NCBI RefSeq assembly: GCF_943912825.1
Contig: NZ_CALTUX010000020.1
Coordinates: 1 to 37,166 of the forward strand
Origin: an uncultured Anaerococcus sp.
Lineage (GTDB): Bacteria > Bacillota > Clostridia > Tissierellales > Peptoniphilaceae
Length of the DNA stretch: 37,166 nt
Direction of reading: 5' to 3'
The notes beneath the pieces were generated by a model. It searched no databases. It worked only from the letters and a program-made list of their open reading frames with translations, and was not told the origin of the DNA. Below, in pieces: positions 15,286 through 23,696 of the stretch. The position numbers and the translations under genes are program-made. How positions within the stretch are numbered: position 1 is the first letter of the stretch; every line of letters begins with the position of its first letter.

Positions 15286-16463
15286 TGATTGGAATAGATA
15301 TTCTTTCAATAAAGAAAATTAAAAATAAAAGTGGAAGCAATTTCTTAAGCAAAGTTTTTACAGAAAATGAAATTTCATATGCTTATAAAAAGAAAAATCC
15401 CTATCAAACCCTTGCGGGAATTTTCGCTCTAAAAGAGGCAATCATCAAGGCTTATGACCTAAAACTATCCTATATTATAAAAAAAAGAATAGAAATTATT
15501 AGCAATAATAAGCCAAGTGCATATCTAGACGGCAAAAAACTTAATGCAGATTTATCAATATCCCACGATGGTGACTACGCCATTGGGATATGTTATAAAA
15601 AAGAAAATGTAATATCTATAGATGAAAAAATGAAAAACTTATTACCAAATAGACCTCACCAAAGTCATAAGGGAGATTATGGGAAAATAGCAATTTTAGG
15701 TGGATCTCCCGGCATGGCTGGTTCTTGCTATCTTTCATCCCTGGCATGCTTAAGATCAGGAGCAGGCCTTGTTTACCTATTAGTTCCACAATCAATTTCT
15801 AATATTTTAGAAATAAAATCAGTTGAACAAATAATAAAAACTATTGATTCTGATATATTAAAGTATAATATAAACATAATTAAGCAAATCTTATCTTCAC
15901 TTGAAGATAAGGATGTACTTGCTATTGGCCCAGGTATGGGAAGAGATGAATCTCTAAATAAATTAATATCAGAAGTGATAGATAATTTTAGAGGGAAAAT
16001 TATAATTGATGCTGACGGATTAAATGCCTTAAGTAATGATTTGAGTATTATAAAAGATAAGCAAAATCTAATTCTGACTCCTCATTTAAAAGAATTTTCT
16101 AGACTAACTGGGCTATCAATAAAAGAAATAAATTCAGATAGAATTAATATTGCCAAAAACTTTGCTAAAAAACATAAGCTTATATTGGTTCTTAAGTCTG
16201 AAAATACCCTTGTAACTGATGGTAATAAACTATATATAAATGAAATAGGTAACCCTGGAATGGCTACAGCCGGCAGCGGAGATGTGCTAACCGGTGTAAT
16301 CAGCGGCATATTACATAAACTAGAACCTTTTGATGCCGCAAAGCTTGGTGTCTATATGCATTCCCTAGCAGGAGATTTAGCAGCAGCAGATTTATGCGAA
16401 GATTCTCTGATTGCTAGCGATATAATAGCTTATTTACCCAAGGCTATAAGGCTTATGAGGTAG
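15285..16463 (+). CDS. Fusion of holo-ACP synthase (AcpS) and ADP-dependent NAD(P)H-hydrate dehydratase (NnrD)
   Basis: A 392-residue two-domain protein. Residues 1 to about 110 resemble AcpS, which transfers phosphopantetheine from CoA to acyl carrier protein: 'GIDILSI' with D5, 'FTENEISYA', 'GIFALKEAIIKAY' with K50-E51-K55, and 'SISHDGDYAIG' with H94. The glycine-rich 'GTG' loop of classical AcpS is shortened. Residues from about 120 to 392 are the ribokinase-like NnrD, which repairs hydrated NAD(P)H: 'GDYGKIAILGGSPGMAGS', 'AIGPGMGR', 'LTPHLKEF' and 'GNPGMATAGSGDVLTGVI'. NnrD is normally fused to the epimerase NnrE, which is absent. I chose the ATG at 15285 (TAATG overlap with the previous stop); a TTG 21 bases earlier would add residues before the normal AcpS N-terminus. 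Confidence 0.88.
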   Translation: MIGIDILSIKKIKNKSGSNFLSKVFTENEISYAYKKKNPYQTLAGIFALKEAIIKAYDLKLSYIIKKRIEIISNNKPSAYLDGKKLNADLSISHDGDYAIGICYKKENVISIDEKMKNLLPNRPHQSHKGDYGKIAILGGSPGMAGSCYLSSLACLRSGAGLVYLLVPQSISNILEIKSVEQIIKTIDSDILKYNINIIKQILSSLEDKDVLAIGPGMGRDESLNKLISEVIDNFRGKIIIDADGLNALSNDLSIIKDKQNLILTPHLKEFSRLTGLSIKEINSDRINIAKNFAKKHKLILVLKSENTLVTDGNKLYINEIGNPGMATAGSGDVLTGVISGILHKLEPFDAAKLGVYMHSLAGDLAAADLCEDSLIASDIIAYLPKAIRLMR

Positions 16464-16465
16464 TT

Positions 16466-17575
16466 ATGCTAGAAAATTATTTAGAAATTAACATAGATAG
16501 AATAAGAGAAAATATTATTAACATAAAAAATGAGTCTAGGTCTTTGTTCTGTGCAGTAGTAAAGGCTAATGCCTATGGCTTGGGAGCTGTTGAAATCAGT
16601 CAAAATATCGAAGATATTGTTGATTATTTTGCAGTTGCCAGACTACAAGAAGCCATAAGTTTAAGAGAAAACAAAATCACAAAACCAATACTAGTTTTAG
16701 GTTATGTAGGCATTGACGATATTAAACTTTGCCATGACTATAATATTGATATAACAATATATGACTTTGATTTTGCTAAAGAAATTAACAAATTAGACTA
16801 TAAGGTCAATTGTCACTTAGCCCTAGATACAGGTCATAGTAGACTTGGATTTAGGAAGTTTGAAATTGATAAAATTAATAAGCTAAAAGACTTAAAAAAC
16901 CTTAATATAATCGCTGCATTTAGTCATTTTGCCACAGCAGATGAGAAAGATTCTTTCTATACAGATGAACAATACAAAGCATTTAATGAAATACTGGATG
17001 CTATTAATTTTGATTTAGATTTAGTACATATTTCAAATTCTTCAGGAGCAATGAAACACCATATTTATAAAAATATGATTAGGGTCGGTCTTGCCATGTA
17101 CGGTTTATATCCATCAGATGTTGTAAAAAATGATACTGATATAAAATTATCTAGATCATTTAATCTTTATTCAACTGTGTCCTTTGTAAAAAATATAAAA
17201 AAAGGGACTGCAGTAAGTTACGGTAGAACATTCATTTCAGAAAAAGATATGAAAATTGCTACTATTACAATTGGATATGCAGATGGGTATTTCAGAGCTT
17301 TTTCAAATGTTGGAGAGGTTTATATAGATGGTAAGCAATGTAGAGTTCTTGGAAGAGTTTGTATGGATCAGATTATGGTTGATGTAAGCAACTTAGATGT
17401 TAAGATTGGTGATAGGGTAGAGGTATACAAAGATATATACCTAGAAGCAAGCAAGGCATCTACAATTTCTTATGAGCTTATGACTAGTATCTCACCTAGA
17501 GTTAATAGAAGGTATATTAGAAATGGTAAATACTTAAAAACGCACAATAATTTAGGAGAAATTTATGAAAGTTAG
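16466..17575 (+). CDS. alr: Alanine racemase
   Basis: A 369-residue PLP enzyme that interconverts L- and D-alanine for peptidoglycan. PLP-binding lysine K33 is in 'CAVVKANAYGLG', the catalytic tyrosine is Y252 in 'AVSYGRTF', and the C-terminal domain has 'GRVCMDQIMVDVS'. The N-terminus 'LEINIDRIRENI' is typical, so the start is well placed, two bases after the preceding stop with a GAGG-type ribosome site. The 3' end overlaps mazF by 11 bases. Confidence 0.96.
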   Translation: MLENYLEINIDRIRENIINIKNESRSLFCAVVKANAYGLGAVEISQNIEDIVDYFAVARLQEAISLRENKITKPILVLGYVGIDDIKLCHDYNIDITIYDFDFAKEINKLDYKVNCHLALDTGHSRLGFRKFEIDKINKLKDLKNLNIIAAFSHFATADEKDSFYTDEQYKAFNEILDAINFDLDLVHISNSSGAMKHHIYKNMIRVGLAMYGLYPSDVVKNDTDIKLSRSFNLYSTVSFVKNIKKGTAVSYGRTFISEKDMKIATITIGYADGYFRAFSNVGEVYIDGKQCRVLGRVCMDQIMVDVSNLDVKIGDRVEVYKDIYLEASKASTISYELMTSISPRVNRRYIRNGKYLKTHNNLGEIYES

Positions 17576-17915
17576 AAGAGGTGATTTATTTTATGCTGAC
17601 TTATCTCCTGTCGTTGGAAGCGAACAGGGTGGCGTTAGACCTGTTATAGTAGTGCAAAATGATGTTGGTAATAAATATTCACCGACAATAATTGTTGCTC
17701 CAGTTACAAGTCAAATGAACAAGGCTAAACTTCCAACCCACGTGAAAATCAAGGGAAATAAGTATGGGCTTCCCAAAAACTCTGTAGCCCTTATGGAGCA
17801 ATTAAGAACCATAGATAAAAAAAGACTAAGAGAAAAAATTGGCAGCTTCTCAAATGACATAATGAATAAAATTAATGAAGCAATGTCTATTTCTTTAGCT
17901 TTAGAAAATGATTAA
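17565..17915 (+). CDS. mazF: MazF/NdoA (EndoA)-type mRNA endoribonuclease
   Basis: A 116-residue PemK/MazF-family sequence-specific mRNA interferase closest in appearance to the B. subtilis EndoA type. The active-site pair known from B. subtilis MazF, R25 and T48, is conserved in number and context ('GGVRPVIVVQND' and 'VAPVTSQ'). Full family length and an AGGAG upstream suggest an active product. In Bacillus and many clostridia the antitoxin gene mazE lies between alr and mazF; here the two genes overlap by 11 bases, leaving no room for it, and none follows. The toxin may be controlled by an antitoxin elsewhere or used as a housekeeping RNase. Confidence 0.94.
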   Translation: MKVRRGDLFYADLSPVVGSEQGGVRPVIVVQNDVGNKYSPTIIVAPVTSQMNKAKLPTHVKIKGNKYGLPKNSVALMEQLRTIDKKRLREKIGSFSNDIMNKINEAMSISLALEND

Positions 17916-17920
17916 TACAT

Positions 17921-17986
17921 AAAAAGGACTTTTATAAATAATGCTATGCTAAAATTTCTAGCAATATTTACATAAGTCCTTTTTTC
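17921..17986. terminator. Long bidirectional hairpin terminator between mazF and murC
   Basis: The outer stem AAAAAGGACTT (17921-17931) / AAGTCCTTTTT (17974-17984) is perfect. The interior continues as an imperfect stem (ATAAATAATGCTA region with TAGCAATATTTA) around a loop of about 12 bases. T-tracts are present on both strands, which suits the convergent arrangement. Confidence 0.88.
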
Positions 17987-17990
17987 TCTA

Positions 17991-19388
17991 TTATTTATTC
18001 TGAAAGTCATCTACTATCATTTTAGCAAGTACGTCTGGGTTACCACATCCAGTTGTAATTACTAGATCATCTTCTCTTATAATCTCATATATATAATCTC
18101 TTGCTTCTTCGAAAGTAGATAGATATTTTGCATTTAAGCCTTTTTTAAGCATAGCATCTACAACATCCTTCGAATGGATAGTAGGGTCAAATTTTTCTCT
18201 TGCGGCATAAATATCTGTAACTATTACTTCATCTGCTGCATCAAAACTATTTAAAAAATCGTTAAATAGAGTTTTTGTCCTTGAATAAGTATGAGGCTGC
18301 CATACACAAATTAATCTACCCCTTGTATGCTCAGCTATAGCATTTAAGGTTACGAGGATCTCTGAAGGGTGGTGACCATAATCAGTCATAATAGTAGCAT
18401 TATTTACATGACCAATTATTTGCATTCTTCTATCAAGACCTGTGTATTTTTTAATATTTTCTTTGATAGTTTCTATATCAATTCCATTTTCATATGTTGA
18501 TATTATGGCTGCCATTGCATTGTTTATATTATGTCTACCTATAACTCCTAAAGTGAAATGTTCAACTGATCCATCTCTTAGTTTAAGATCAAAGCTTGGT
18601 CTACCAAGATCATCAAAGACAATGTTTGTAGCATTATAATCAGCCTCTGGATTTTCTTGACCATAAGTTATTAGCTGCCCCTGAACAGCATCCAATATAA
18701 GTTTATTATTTTCTTCATTAAGATTAAGTATTGTTTTAGAATTTTTATCTTGATTTCTAAGATATTCCTTGAAAGTATCTACAATATCATTTAAATCCTT
18801 ATAATAATCTAAATGATCCTCATCTATATTTAAAATAATTACAGTTTGTGGAAAATAATACCTGATATTTCCTTTATATTCACAAGCCTCAGTCACAAGG
18901 TAATCTTCACTTCCTACCTTTACATTTCCTTTCATTTCATCAAGATTTCCACCTAATAAGATTGTGGCATCTTCATCAGAATGAAGCAAGATCTTAGAAA
19001 TCATAGAAGTTGTTGTTGATTTACCATGAGATCCAGATACAGCTATAGAGTTTTTGTAATTTCTCATAAGAGCCCCTAAGAAAACTCCTCTAGTAACAAC
19101 TGGAACATCAAGTTTTTTAGCAGCAATTAATTCTTCATTATCATCTCCAATAGCATCAGTATAGACAACTAGGTCAGGGTTATTAATATTTTCCTTCTTT
19201 TGTCCTATATAAACCTCTATACCTAGCTCTTTAAGTCCTTTTACCGAATCAGAAAGGCTTCTATCAGAACCTGTAACCTCATAACCCTTTTCAAATAGTA
19301 AGTGAGCAAGCCCACTCATTGATATTCCGCCTATACCGATAAAATGAACACGATTATAATCATGTCCATCTAAATTAAATTCAAACAT
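17991..19388 (-). CDS. murC: UDP-N-acetylmuramate--L-alanine ligase
   Basis: A 465-residue cytoplasmic enzyme that adds L-alanine to UDP-MurNAc, the first peptide step of peptidoglycan synthesis. Signatures: N-terminal Rossmann 'VHFIGIGGISMSGLAHLL', the P-loop 'SGSHGKSTTTSM', 'NIDEDHLDYY', 'TDYGHHPSEI' and 'WQPHTYSRT'. Length is normal. It is transcribed alone, opposite to its neighbours, with AAGGAG seven bases before the ATG. It terminates at the shared hairpin with mazF. Confidence 0.96.
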   Translation of the reverse strand: MFEFNLDGHDYNRVHFIGIGGISMSGLAHLLFEKGYEVTGSDRSLSDSVKGLKELGIEVYIGQKKENINNPDLVVYTDAIGDDNEELIAAKKLDVPVVTRGVFLGALMRNYKNSIAVSGSHGKSTTTSMISKILLHSDEDATILLGGNLDEMKGNVKVGSEDYLVTEACEYKGNIRYYFPQTVIILNIDEDHLDYYKDLNDIVDTFKEYLRNQDKNSKTILNLNEENNKLILDAVQGQLITYGQENPEADYNATNIVFDDLGRPSFDLKLRDGSVEHFTLGVIGRHNINNAMAAIISTYENGIDIETIKENIKKYTGLDRRMQIIGHVNNATIMTDYGHHPSEILVTLNAIAEHTRGRLICVWQPHTYSRTKTLFNDFLNSFDAADEVIVTDIYAAREKFDPTIHSKDVVDAMLKKGLNAKYLSTFEEARDYIYEIIREDDLVITTGCGNPDVLAKMIVDDFQNK

Positions 19389-19428
19389 ATATACTCCTTA
19401 ATAGTCTAATCTAAAGTAATTTTATTAT

Positions 19429-19437
19429 ATTATACCA
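19429..19437 (-). promoter_or_regulatory. Extended -10 promoter of murC
   Basis: On the minus strand TGGTATAAT reads from 19437 to 19429, about 40 bases before the murC ATG. A TTGACA exists further upstream (19461-19456), but the spacing of 21 bp is too long for a standard -35, so the extended -10 probably carries the promoter. Confidence 0.6.
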
Positions 19438-19445
19438 TATTTAAT

Positions 19446-19484
19446 CTTGATATCTTGTCAAGTAATACTTTGAATATATCAAAG
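19446..19484. repeat. Two adjacent inverted repeats in the murC/rpiB divergent region
   Basis: CTTGA (19446-19450) ... TCAAG (19458-19462) is followed closely by CTTTGA (19468-19473) ... TCAAAG (19479-19484). Both carry similar CTT(T)GA / TC(A)AAG arms and lie just upstream of the murC -10. They could be operator sites; the binding protein is unknown. Confidence 0.35.
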
Positions 19485-19530
19485 GATGACGTATATTTAT
19501 TGTAGAAGATAATGTAAAAAAGGAGGGTTC

Positions 19531-19974
19531 ATGAAATTTGTTTTAGCCAATGACCATGGGGGAATAGATTTAGAACCAGCGGTTAAGGAAAAACTAGAAG
19601 AACTTGGACATGATGTAATTCATGTTGGAACTTTTGATAAAAATTCATGTGATTATAGTGACTATGCTGTAAAAGCCTGTGAAAAAATTGAAGTCGGTGA
19701 GGCTGATTTTGGCATACTTATTTGTGGTACAGGTCTAGGAATGAGTATGTCCGCAAATAAAATTAAGGGTATCAGAGCTGCATGTGTTTCTGAACCATTT
19801 TCAGCTAAAATGTCTAGAGCACACAATAATGCAAACGTATTATGTTTAGGTGCTAGGGTAATAGGTTCTGAACTATGTAAAATGATAGTAGAAGAATTTG
19901 CTACAACAGATTTTGAAGGCGAACGCCATCAAAGGCGCGTAGATAAAATAAGTAAAATAGAAGAAAATAACTGA
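19531..19974 (+). CDS. rpiB: Ribose-5-phosphate isomerase B
   Basis: A 147-residue RpiB/LacA/LacB-family sugar-phosphate isomerase that interconverts ribose 5-phosphate and ribulose 5-phosphate in the pentose phosphate pathway. Motifs: 'LANDHGGIDLEPAVKEKL' with the phosphate-binding 'DHGG', 'SCDYSDYA', 'GILICGTGLGMSMSANK' with the catalytic cysteine, and 'SRAHNNANVLCLGARVIG'. Preceded by a strong AGGAGGG. It is followed by its own small terminator. Together with prs and deoD downstream it makes a ribose-phosphate theme. Confidence 0.95.
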   Translation: MKFVLANDHGGIDLEPAVKEKLEELGHDVIHVGTFDKNSCDYSDYAVKACEKIEVGEADFGILICGTGLGMSMSANKIKGIRAACVSEPFSAKMSRAHNNANVLCLGARVIGSELCKMIVEEFATTDFEGERHQRRVDKISKIEENN

Positions 19975-19999
19975 GACTTTTGAAGTCTCTATTTTTGTT
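19973..19999 (+). terminator. Terminator or attenuator between rpiB and deoD
   Basis: Stem GAGACTT (19973-19979) / AAGTCTC (19983-19989) with loop TTG, followed by TATTTTTGTT. It starts within the rpiB stop codon. The stem is only 7 bp, so read-through into deoD is plausible. Confidence 0.72.
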
Positions 20000-20015
20000 A
20001 ACAAAGGAGAGTTTA

Positions 20016-20735
20016 ATGACAATACCAACACCTCATATTTCAGCAACAAGCAAAGATCAGATTGCAAAAACTGTACTTATGCCAGGAGATCCATTAAGAG
20101 CTAAATTTATAGCTGATAACTTCTTAGAAGATGTTGAGCAATTCAATGAGACACGTGGAATGTTAGGCTATACTGGCTATTATAAGGGAAAAAGAGTTTC
20201 TGTAATGGGTTCAGGAATGGGAATTCCATCAGCAATGATCTACTATAATGAATTGTTTAATTTCTATGATGTAGATTGCATTATAAGGGTAGGTACAGCT
20301 GGTTCTATGCAAGAAAATGTAAAACTACATGATATTGTAATTGCAACATCTGCCTGCTCAGAGTCATCTATAAATGATAACCTATTTGGCAATATCCATT
20401 TTTCATCAACACCAGATTTTGATTTGCTAATGAAAGCTTATAATAAATCTATAGATTTAGGATACACAACCCACTGTGGTCAAGTACATTCTTCAGACCA
20501 ATTCTATTCAGAAATGGACCCAAGAGTATTTGAAAATCTTAGAAAGTATGGTGTTCTTTGTGTGGAAATGGAATCATATGGTTTGTTTATGGCTGCTAGA
20601 AAACATGGCAAAAAAGGTCTTGGAATTTTTACAATCTCTGACTCCTTAATAGAAAATGTAGCTGATAGTGCAGAAAATAGACAAAAATCTTATACAAATA
20701 TGATGGAATTAGCCCTAGAAGTAGCAGAAGACTAA
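20016..20735 (+). CDS. deoD: Purine-nucleoside phosphorylase, DeoD type
   Basis: A 239-residue hexameric-type nucleoside phosphorylase that splits purine (deoxy)nucleosides into base and (deoxy)ribose 1-phosphate. Motifs: 'VLMPGDPLRAKFIADNFL', 'GSGMGIPSAMIYYNEL', 'IRVGTAGSMQ', 'VEMESYGLF' and 'TISDSL' with the catalytic aspartate. The ATG at 20016 is chosen because AAAGGAGAG lies just upstream and the family begins with 'TPHISA'; an upstream in-frame ATG at 19980 falls inside the rpiB terminator and adds unrelated residues. The glmU start follows two bases after its stop. Confidence 0.94.
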   Translation: MTIPTPHISATSKDQIAKTVLMPGDPLRAKFIADNFLEDVEQFNETRGMLGYTGYYKGKRVSVMGSGMGIPSAMIYYNELFNFYDVDCIIRVGTAGSMQENVKLHDIVIATSACSESSINDNLFGNIHFSSTPDFDLLMKAYNKSIDLGYTTHCGQVHSSDQFYSEMDPRVFENLRKYGVLCVEMESYGLFMAARKHGKKGLGIFTISDSLIENVADSAENRQKSYTNMMELALEVAED

Positions 20736-20737
20736 TA

Positions 20738-22123
20738 ATGATTAAAACAATAATAATGGCAGCAGGTGAAGGTACAAGGATGAAGTCAAATACTTCTAAG
20801 GTACTTCACAAACTGCTCAATAGAGAAATAATAAAATATGTAACAGATGCAAGTAGTTTTGAAAATTCTGAAACAATATTAATAGCTGGTAAAAATAAAC
20901 CAAAATTAGAAAGTCTCTTTCCAGATTTTAAGATAGTTGAACAAAAAATCGGTCCAGGTATACCTTATGGCACAGGCTATGCTGTAAGTTTAGCTATGGA
21001 CTTAATAGATGATAATGACCAAGTATTAATACTTAATGGTGATATCCCACTAATTGAGAAAGATTCTTTAGCAGAATTTATCTCATATCACAAGCAAAAT
21101 CAAAGTGCTTGTACTATCCTATCTACAACCATAGATAATCCAAAAGGTTATGGACGTATAATTAGAGATGATAATAATGAGTTTACTGCAATTATAGAAG
21201 ATAGAGACCTTGAAGATAAGCAAAGAGATATCAAGGAAATAAATGTCGGTATCTACATCTTTAAAGCAAAAGATTTAAAAGAATCTCTTGCAAAAATAGA
21301 TTCAAACAACGACCAAAACGAGCTATACTTAACTGATTGTATAGGGATTTTAAAGTCAGCTGGTAAAAAAGTAAGTGCATATATAAATTCTGACACCGAT
21401 CAATTTTATGGCATTAATAACAAATTTGAGCTAAATCAGGCAAGCAAAATCCTTCAAAAAAGAATTAACAAGGCCTATATGCTTGATGGGGTAATAATTG
21501 AATCTCCAGAAACAACTTTTATCGAACCTGGGGTTGAGATTGGTCAAGATACAATAATATCTGGTTTTGTAAAAATATATGGCAATAGTATAATTGGTAA
21601 AAATTGCTATATTGACGGAACATCCAGAATTACTAATTCCACAATAGAAGACAATGTTAGAATTGATAATGCAATACTAGATGATGCTTACATGGAAAAA
21701 GACAGCAATATTGGACCATTTGCAAGATTAAGACCAAATGCCCATATCGGAGAAGCTGTACACATTGGAAATTTCGTAGAAGTTAAGAATTCAAGTCTTG
21801 GTAAGGGAACAAAGGCTGGTCACTTAGCTTACATAGGTGATAGTGATTTAGGATCAAATATAAATATTGGCTGTGGGGTTGTATTTGTTAATTATGATGG
21901 TAAATATAAACATAGGTCAATAATAGAAGATGATGCTTTTATAGGATCTAATGCAAACATTGTAGCACCTGTCCATGTTAAAAAAGAAGGTTTTGTGGCG
22001 GCTGGTTCTACAATTACTGAAGATGTTGATTCTGGCGAATTAATAATTGAAAGAGCTGACCAAAAACACGTAAAAGACTACGTCGAAAAAAAGAAACAAA
22101 GGGATAAAAATCATAAGGAGTAG
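20738..22123 (+). CDS. glmU: Bifunctional GlcNAc-1-phosphate uridyltransferase / glucosamine-1-phosphate acetyltransferase
   Basis: A 461-residue two-domain enzyme making UDP-GlcNAc for peptidoglycan. The N-terminal nucleotidyltransferase has 'IMAAGEGTRMKS', 'LNGDIPLI' and 'EINVGIYIF'. The C-terminal left-handed beta-helix carries hexapeptide repeats from about residue 250, with 'RLRPNAHIGEAVHIGNFVEVKN' and 'HLAYIGDSDLG' in the acetyltransferase active site. Length is standard. No strong Shine-Dalgarno is present, which fits coupling to deoD. It opens the conserved glmU-prs-pth-mfd block. Confidence 0.97.
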   Translation: MIKTIIMAAGEGTRMKSNTSKVLHKLLNREIIKYVTDASSFENSETILIAGKNKPKLESLFPDFKIVEQKIGPGIPYGTGYAVSLAMDLIDDNDQVLILNGDIPLIEKDSLAEFISYHKQNQSACTILSTTIDNPKGYGRIIRDDNNEFTAIIEDRDLEDKQRDIKEINVGIYIFKAKDLKESLAKIDSNNDQNELYLTDCIGILKSAGKKVSAYINSDTDQFYGINNKFELNQASKILQKRINKAYMLDGVIIESPETTFIEPGVEIGQDTIISGFVKIYGNSIIGKNCYIDGTSRITNSTIEDNVRIDNAILDDAYMEKDSNIGPFARLRPNAHIGEAVHIGNFVEVKNSSLGKGTKAGHLAYIGDSDLGSNINIGCGVVFVNYDGKYKHRSIIEDDAFIGSNANIVAPVHVKKEGFVAAGSTITEDVDSGELIIERADQKHVKDYVEKKKQRDKNHKE

Positions 22124-22125
22124 AA

Positions 22126-23109
22126 ATGACACTAACAAGAAACACCTACGTTCAAAGGGGAGAATTAAAGCTATTATCTGGAAATTCTAATATTAAACTT
22201 GCACAAAGTGTAGCAAAAAATCTTGGAATAAATCTAACTGAAGCAGATATTAACAAATTCAAAGATGGAGAAATAAGTATCAAAATCAATGAATCCATAA
22301 GAGGCAAAGATGTATTTATAATGCAACCAACATCAGCACCAACAAACGATAATATAATGGAATTATTAATTATGATTGATGCTTGTAGAAGAGCATCAGC
22401 TGGTTATATCAATGCTGTTATACCATACTATGGATATGCTAGACAAGATAGAAAAACAAGAGGAAGAGAACCAATCACTGCTAAACTAGTCGCAAATTTA
22501 TTAACAGTAGCAGGTGCTAATAGGGTAATAACTATGGACCTTCACGCGGGACAAATACAAGGCTACTTCGATATACCAGTAGACCATTTTTCAGCAATAA
22601 GACTTTTATCTACACATTTTAAATCATTTGCCTATGATAAACCAGAAGAGTTTGTTGTAGTAAGTCCTGACTTAGGCGGAGTAAGACGTGCTAGAGAATT
22701 TGCTGACTATTTAAAACTTCCTATAGCAATCATAGAAAAAAGAAGACCAATGCCAAATGTTTCTGAAGTAATGTCAGTAATCGGTGATTTTGAAGGTAAG
22801 CATGCTATAATTGTTGATGATATGATAGATACTGCAGGAACAATTACAAATGCTGCAGACTTCCTAGTAGAAAATGGTGCAAAAGATGTATACCTAGTTG
22901 CAACTCACGGAGTATTTTCAGGTGATGCAATCAAGAAACTTCAAAAACCATCAGTAAAAGAAGTTGTGATAACAGATACAATTGAACTAGCAGAAGAAAA
23001 GAAAATAGATAAAATAGTTCAACTATCAATAGCTCCATTACTAGCAGAAGCAATTCATAGGATAAATACCTACGAATCAATCAGCGGACTATTTTCGGTT
23101 CTTGAATAA
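22126..23109 (+). CDS. prs: Ribose-phosphate pyrophosphokinase
   Basis: A 327-residue class I PRPP synthase that transfers pyrophosphate from ATP to ribose 5-phosphate, feeding nucleotide, histidine and NAD synthesis. Visible: 'NKFKDGEISIKINESIRG', 'YYGYARQDRKTRGREPI', the ATP/Mg site 'MDLHAGQIQGYFDIPVDH', 'SPDLGGVRRAREFAD' and the PRPP loop 'IIVDDMIDTAGTI'. AAGGAG overlaps the glmU end. It shares one base with pth in a TAATG junction. Confidence 0.97.
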   Translation: MTLTRNTYVQRGELKLLSGNSNIKLAQSVAKNLGINLTEADINKFKDGEISIKINESIRGKDVFIMQPTSAPTNDNIMELLIMIDACRRASAGYINAVIPYYGYARQDRKTRGREPITAKLVANLLTVAGANRVITMDLHAGQIQGYFDIPVDHFSAIRLLSTHFKSFAYDKPEEFVVVSPDLGGVRRAREFADYLKLPIAIIEKRRPMPNVSEVMSVIGDFEGKHAIIVDDMIDTAGTITNAADFLVENGAKDVYLVATHGVFSGDAIKKLQKPSVKEVVITDTIELAEEKKIDKIVQLSIAPLLAEAIHRINTYESISGLFSVLE

Positions 23110-23696
23110 TGTATTTTATAGTAGGTCTAGGCAATCCAGGTTTACAGTATGAAAATACCAGGCATAACGCAGGATTTTTAACAATAGATTATATAGCATC
23201 TAAATACAATATAGATGTAAGAAGGTCCAAATTTAAATCACTATATGGTCAGGGAGAAATCTCTGGCCAAAAAGTTATGCTCATTAAGCCACAAACTTTC
23301 ATGAACAACTCTGGAGAAGCCGTAAGAGAAATTAAAAACTTTTATAAATTTGATAGTGACAAGCTAATTGTAATATATGATGATATTGATATAGACTTTG
23401 GTACAATTAGGATTAGAAAAAAAGGTTCTGCAGGTACTCACAATGGAATGAAATCTATAATTTACCAAATTCAAGATGATAATTTTCCAAGAATCAAGAT
23501 AGCGGTGGGTAAGAAACCTGACTATATGAATCTGGCTAATTTTGTCCTATCAGGTTTTAGCCAAAAGGAAGTAAGTGTAATAGAAGATGAAATAAGACTT
23601 GCATCTGATGCAATCGAAACTATCTTAGCTGATAGCATTGACAAGTCCATGAACAAATTCAATTCTATTAAATTATTGGAAAAAGATAATGAATAA
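23109..23696 (+). CDS. pth: Peptidyl-tRNA hydrolase
   Basis: A 195-residue enzyme that frees tRNA from prematurely released peptidyl-tRNA. 'GLGNPGLQYENTRHNAGF' contains the catalytic histidine near residue 20; 'KPQTFMNNSGEAV', 'VIYDDIDIDFG' and 'AGTHNGMKSI' complete the active site. Length is normal. Its start shares the A of the prs stop (TAATG) and its last eight bases overlap mfd, so translation of the three is coupled. Confidence 0.96.
   Translation: MYFIVGLGNPGLQYENTRHNAGFLTIDYIASKYNIDVRRSKFKSLYGQGEISGQKVMLIKPQTFMNNSGEAVREIKNFYKFDSDKLIVIYDDIDIDFGTIRIRKKGSAGTHNGMKSIIYQIQDDNFPRIKIAVGKKPDYMNLANFVLSGFSQKEVSVIEDEIRLASDAIETILADSIDKSMNKFNSIKLLEKDNE

Noticed and set aside
19456..19461. TTGACA as the murC -35
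   Set aside because: The 21-bp spacing to TATAAT is outside the usual range; an extended -10 explains the promoter better.
19980..20015. Earlier in-frame ATG for deoD
   Set aside because: It lies in the rpiB terminator and adds residues absent from DeoD; the ATG at 20016 has AAAGGAG and the family N-terminus.
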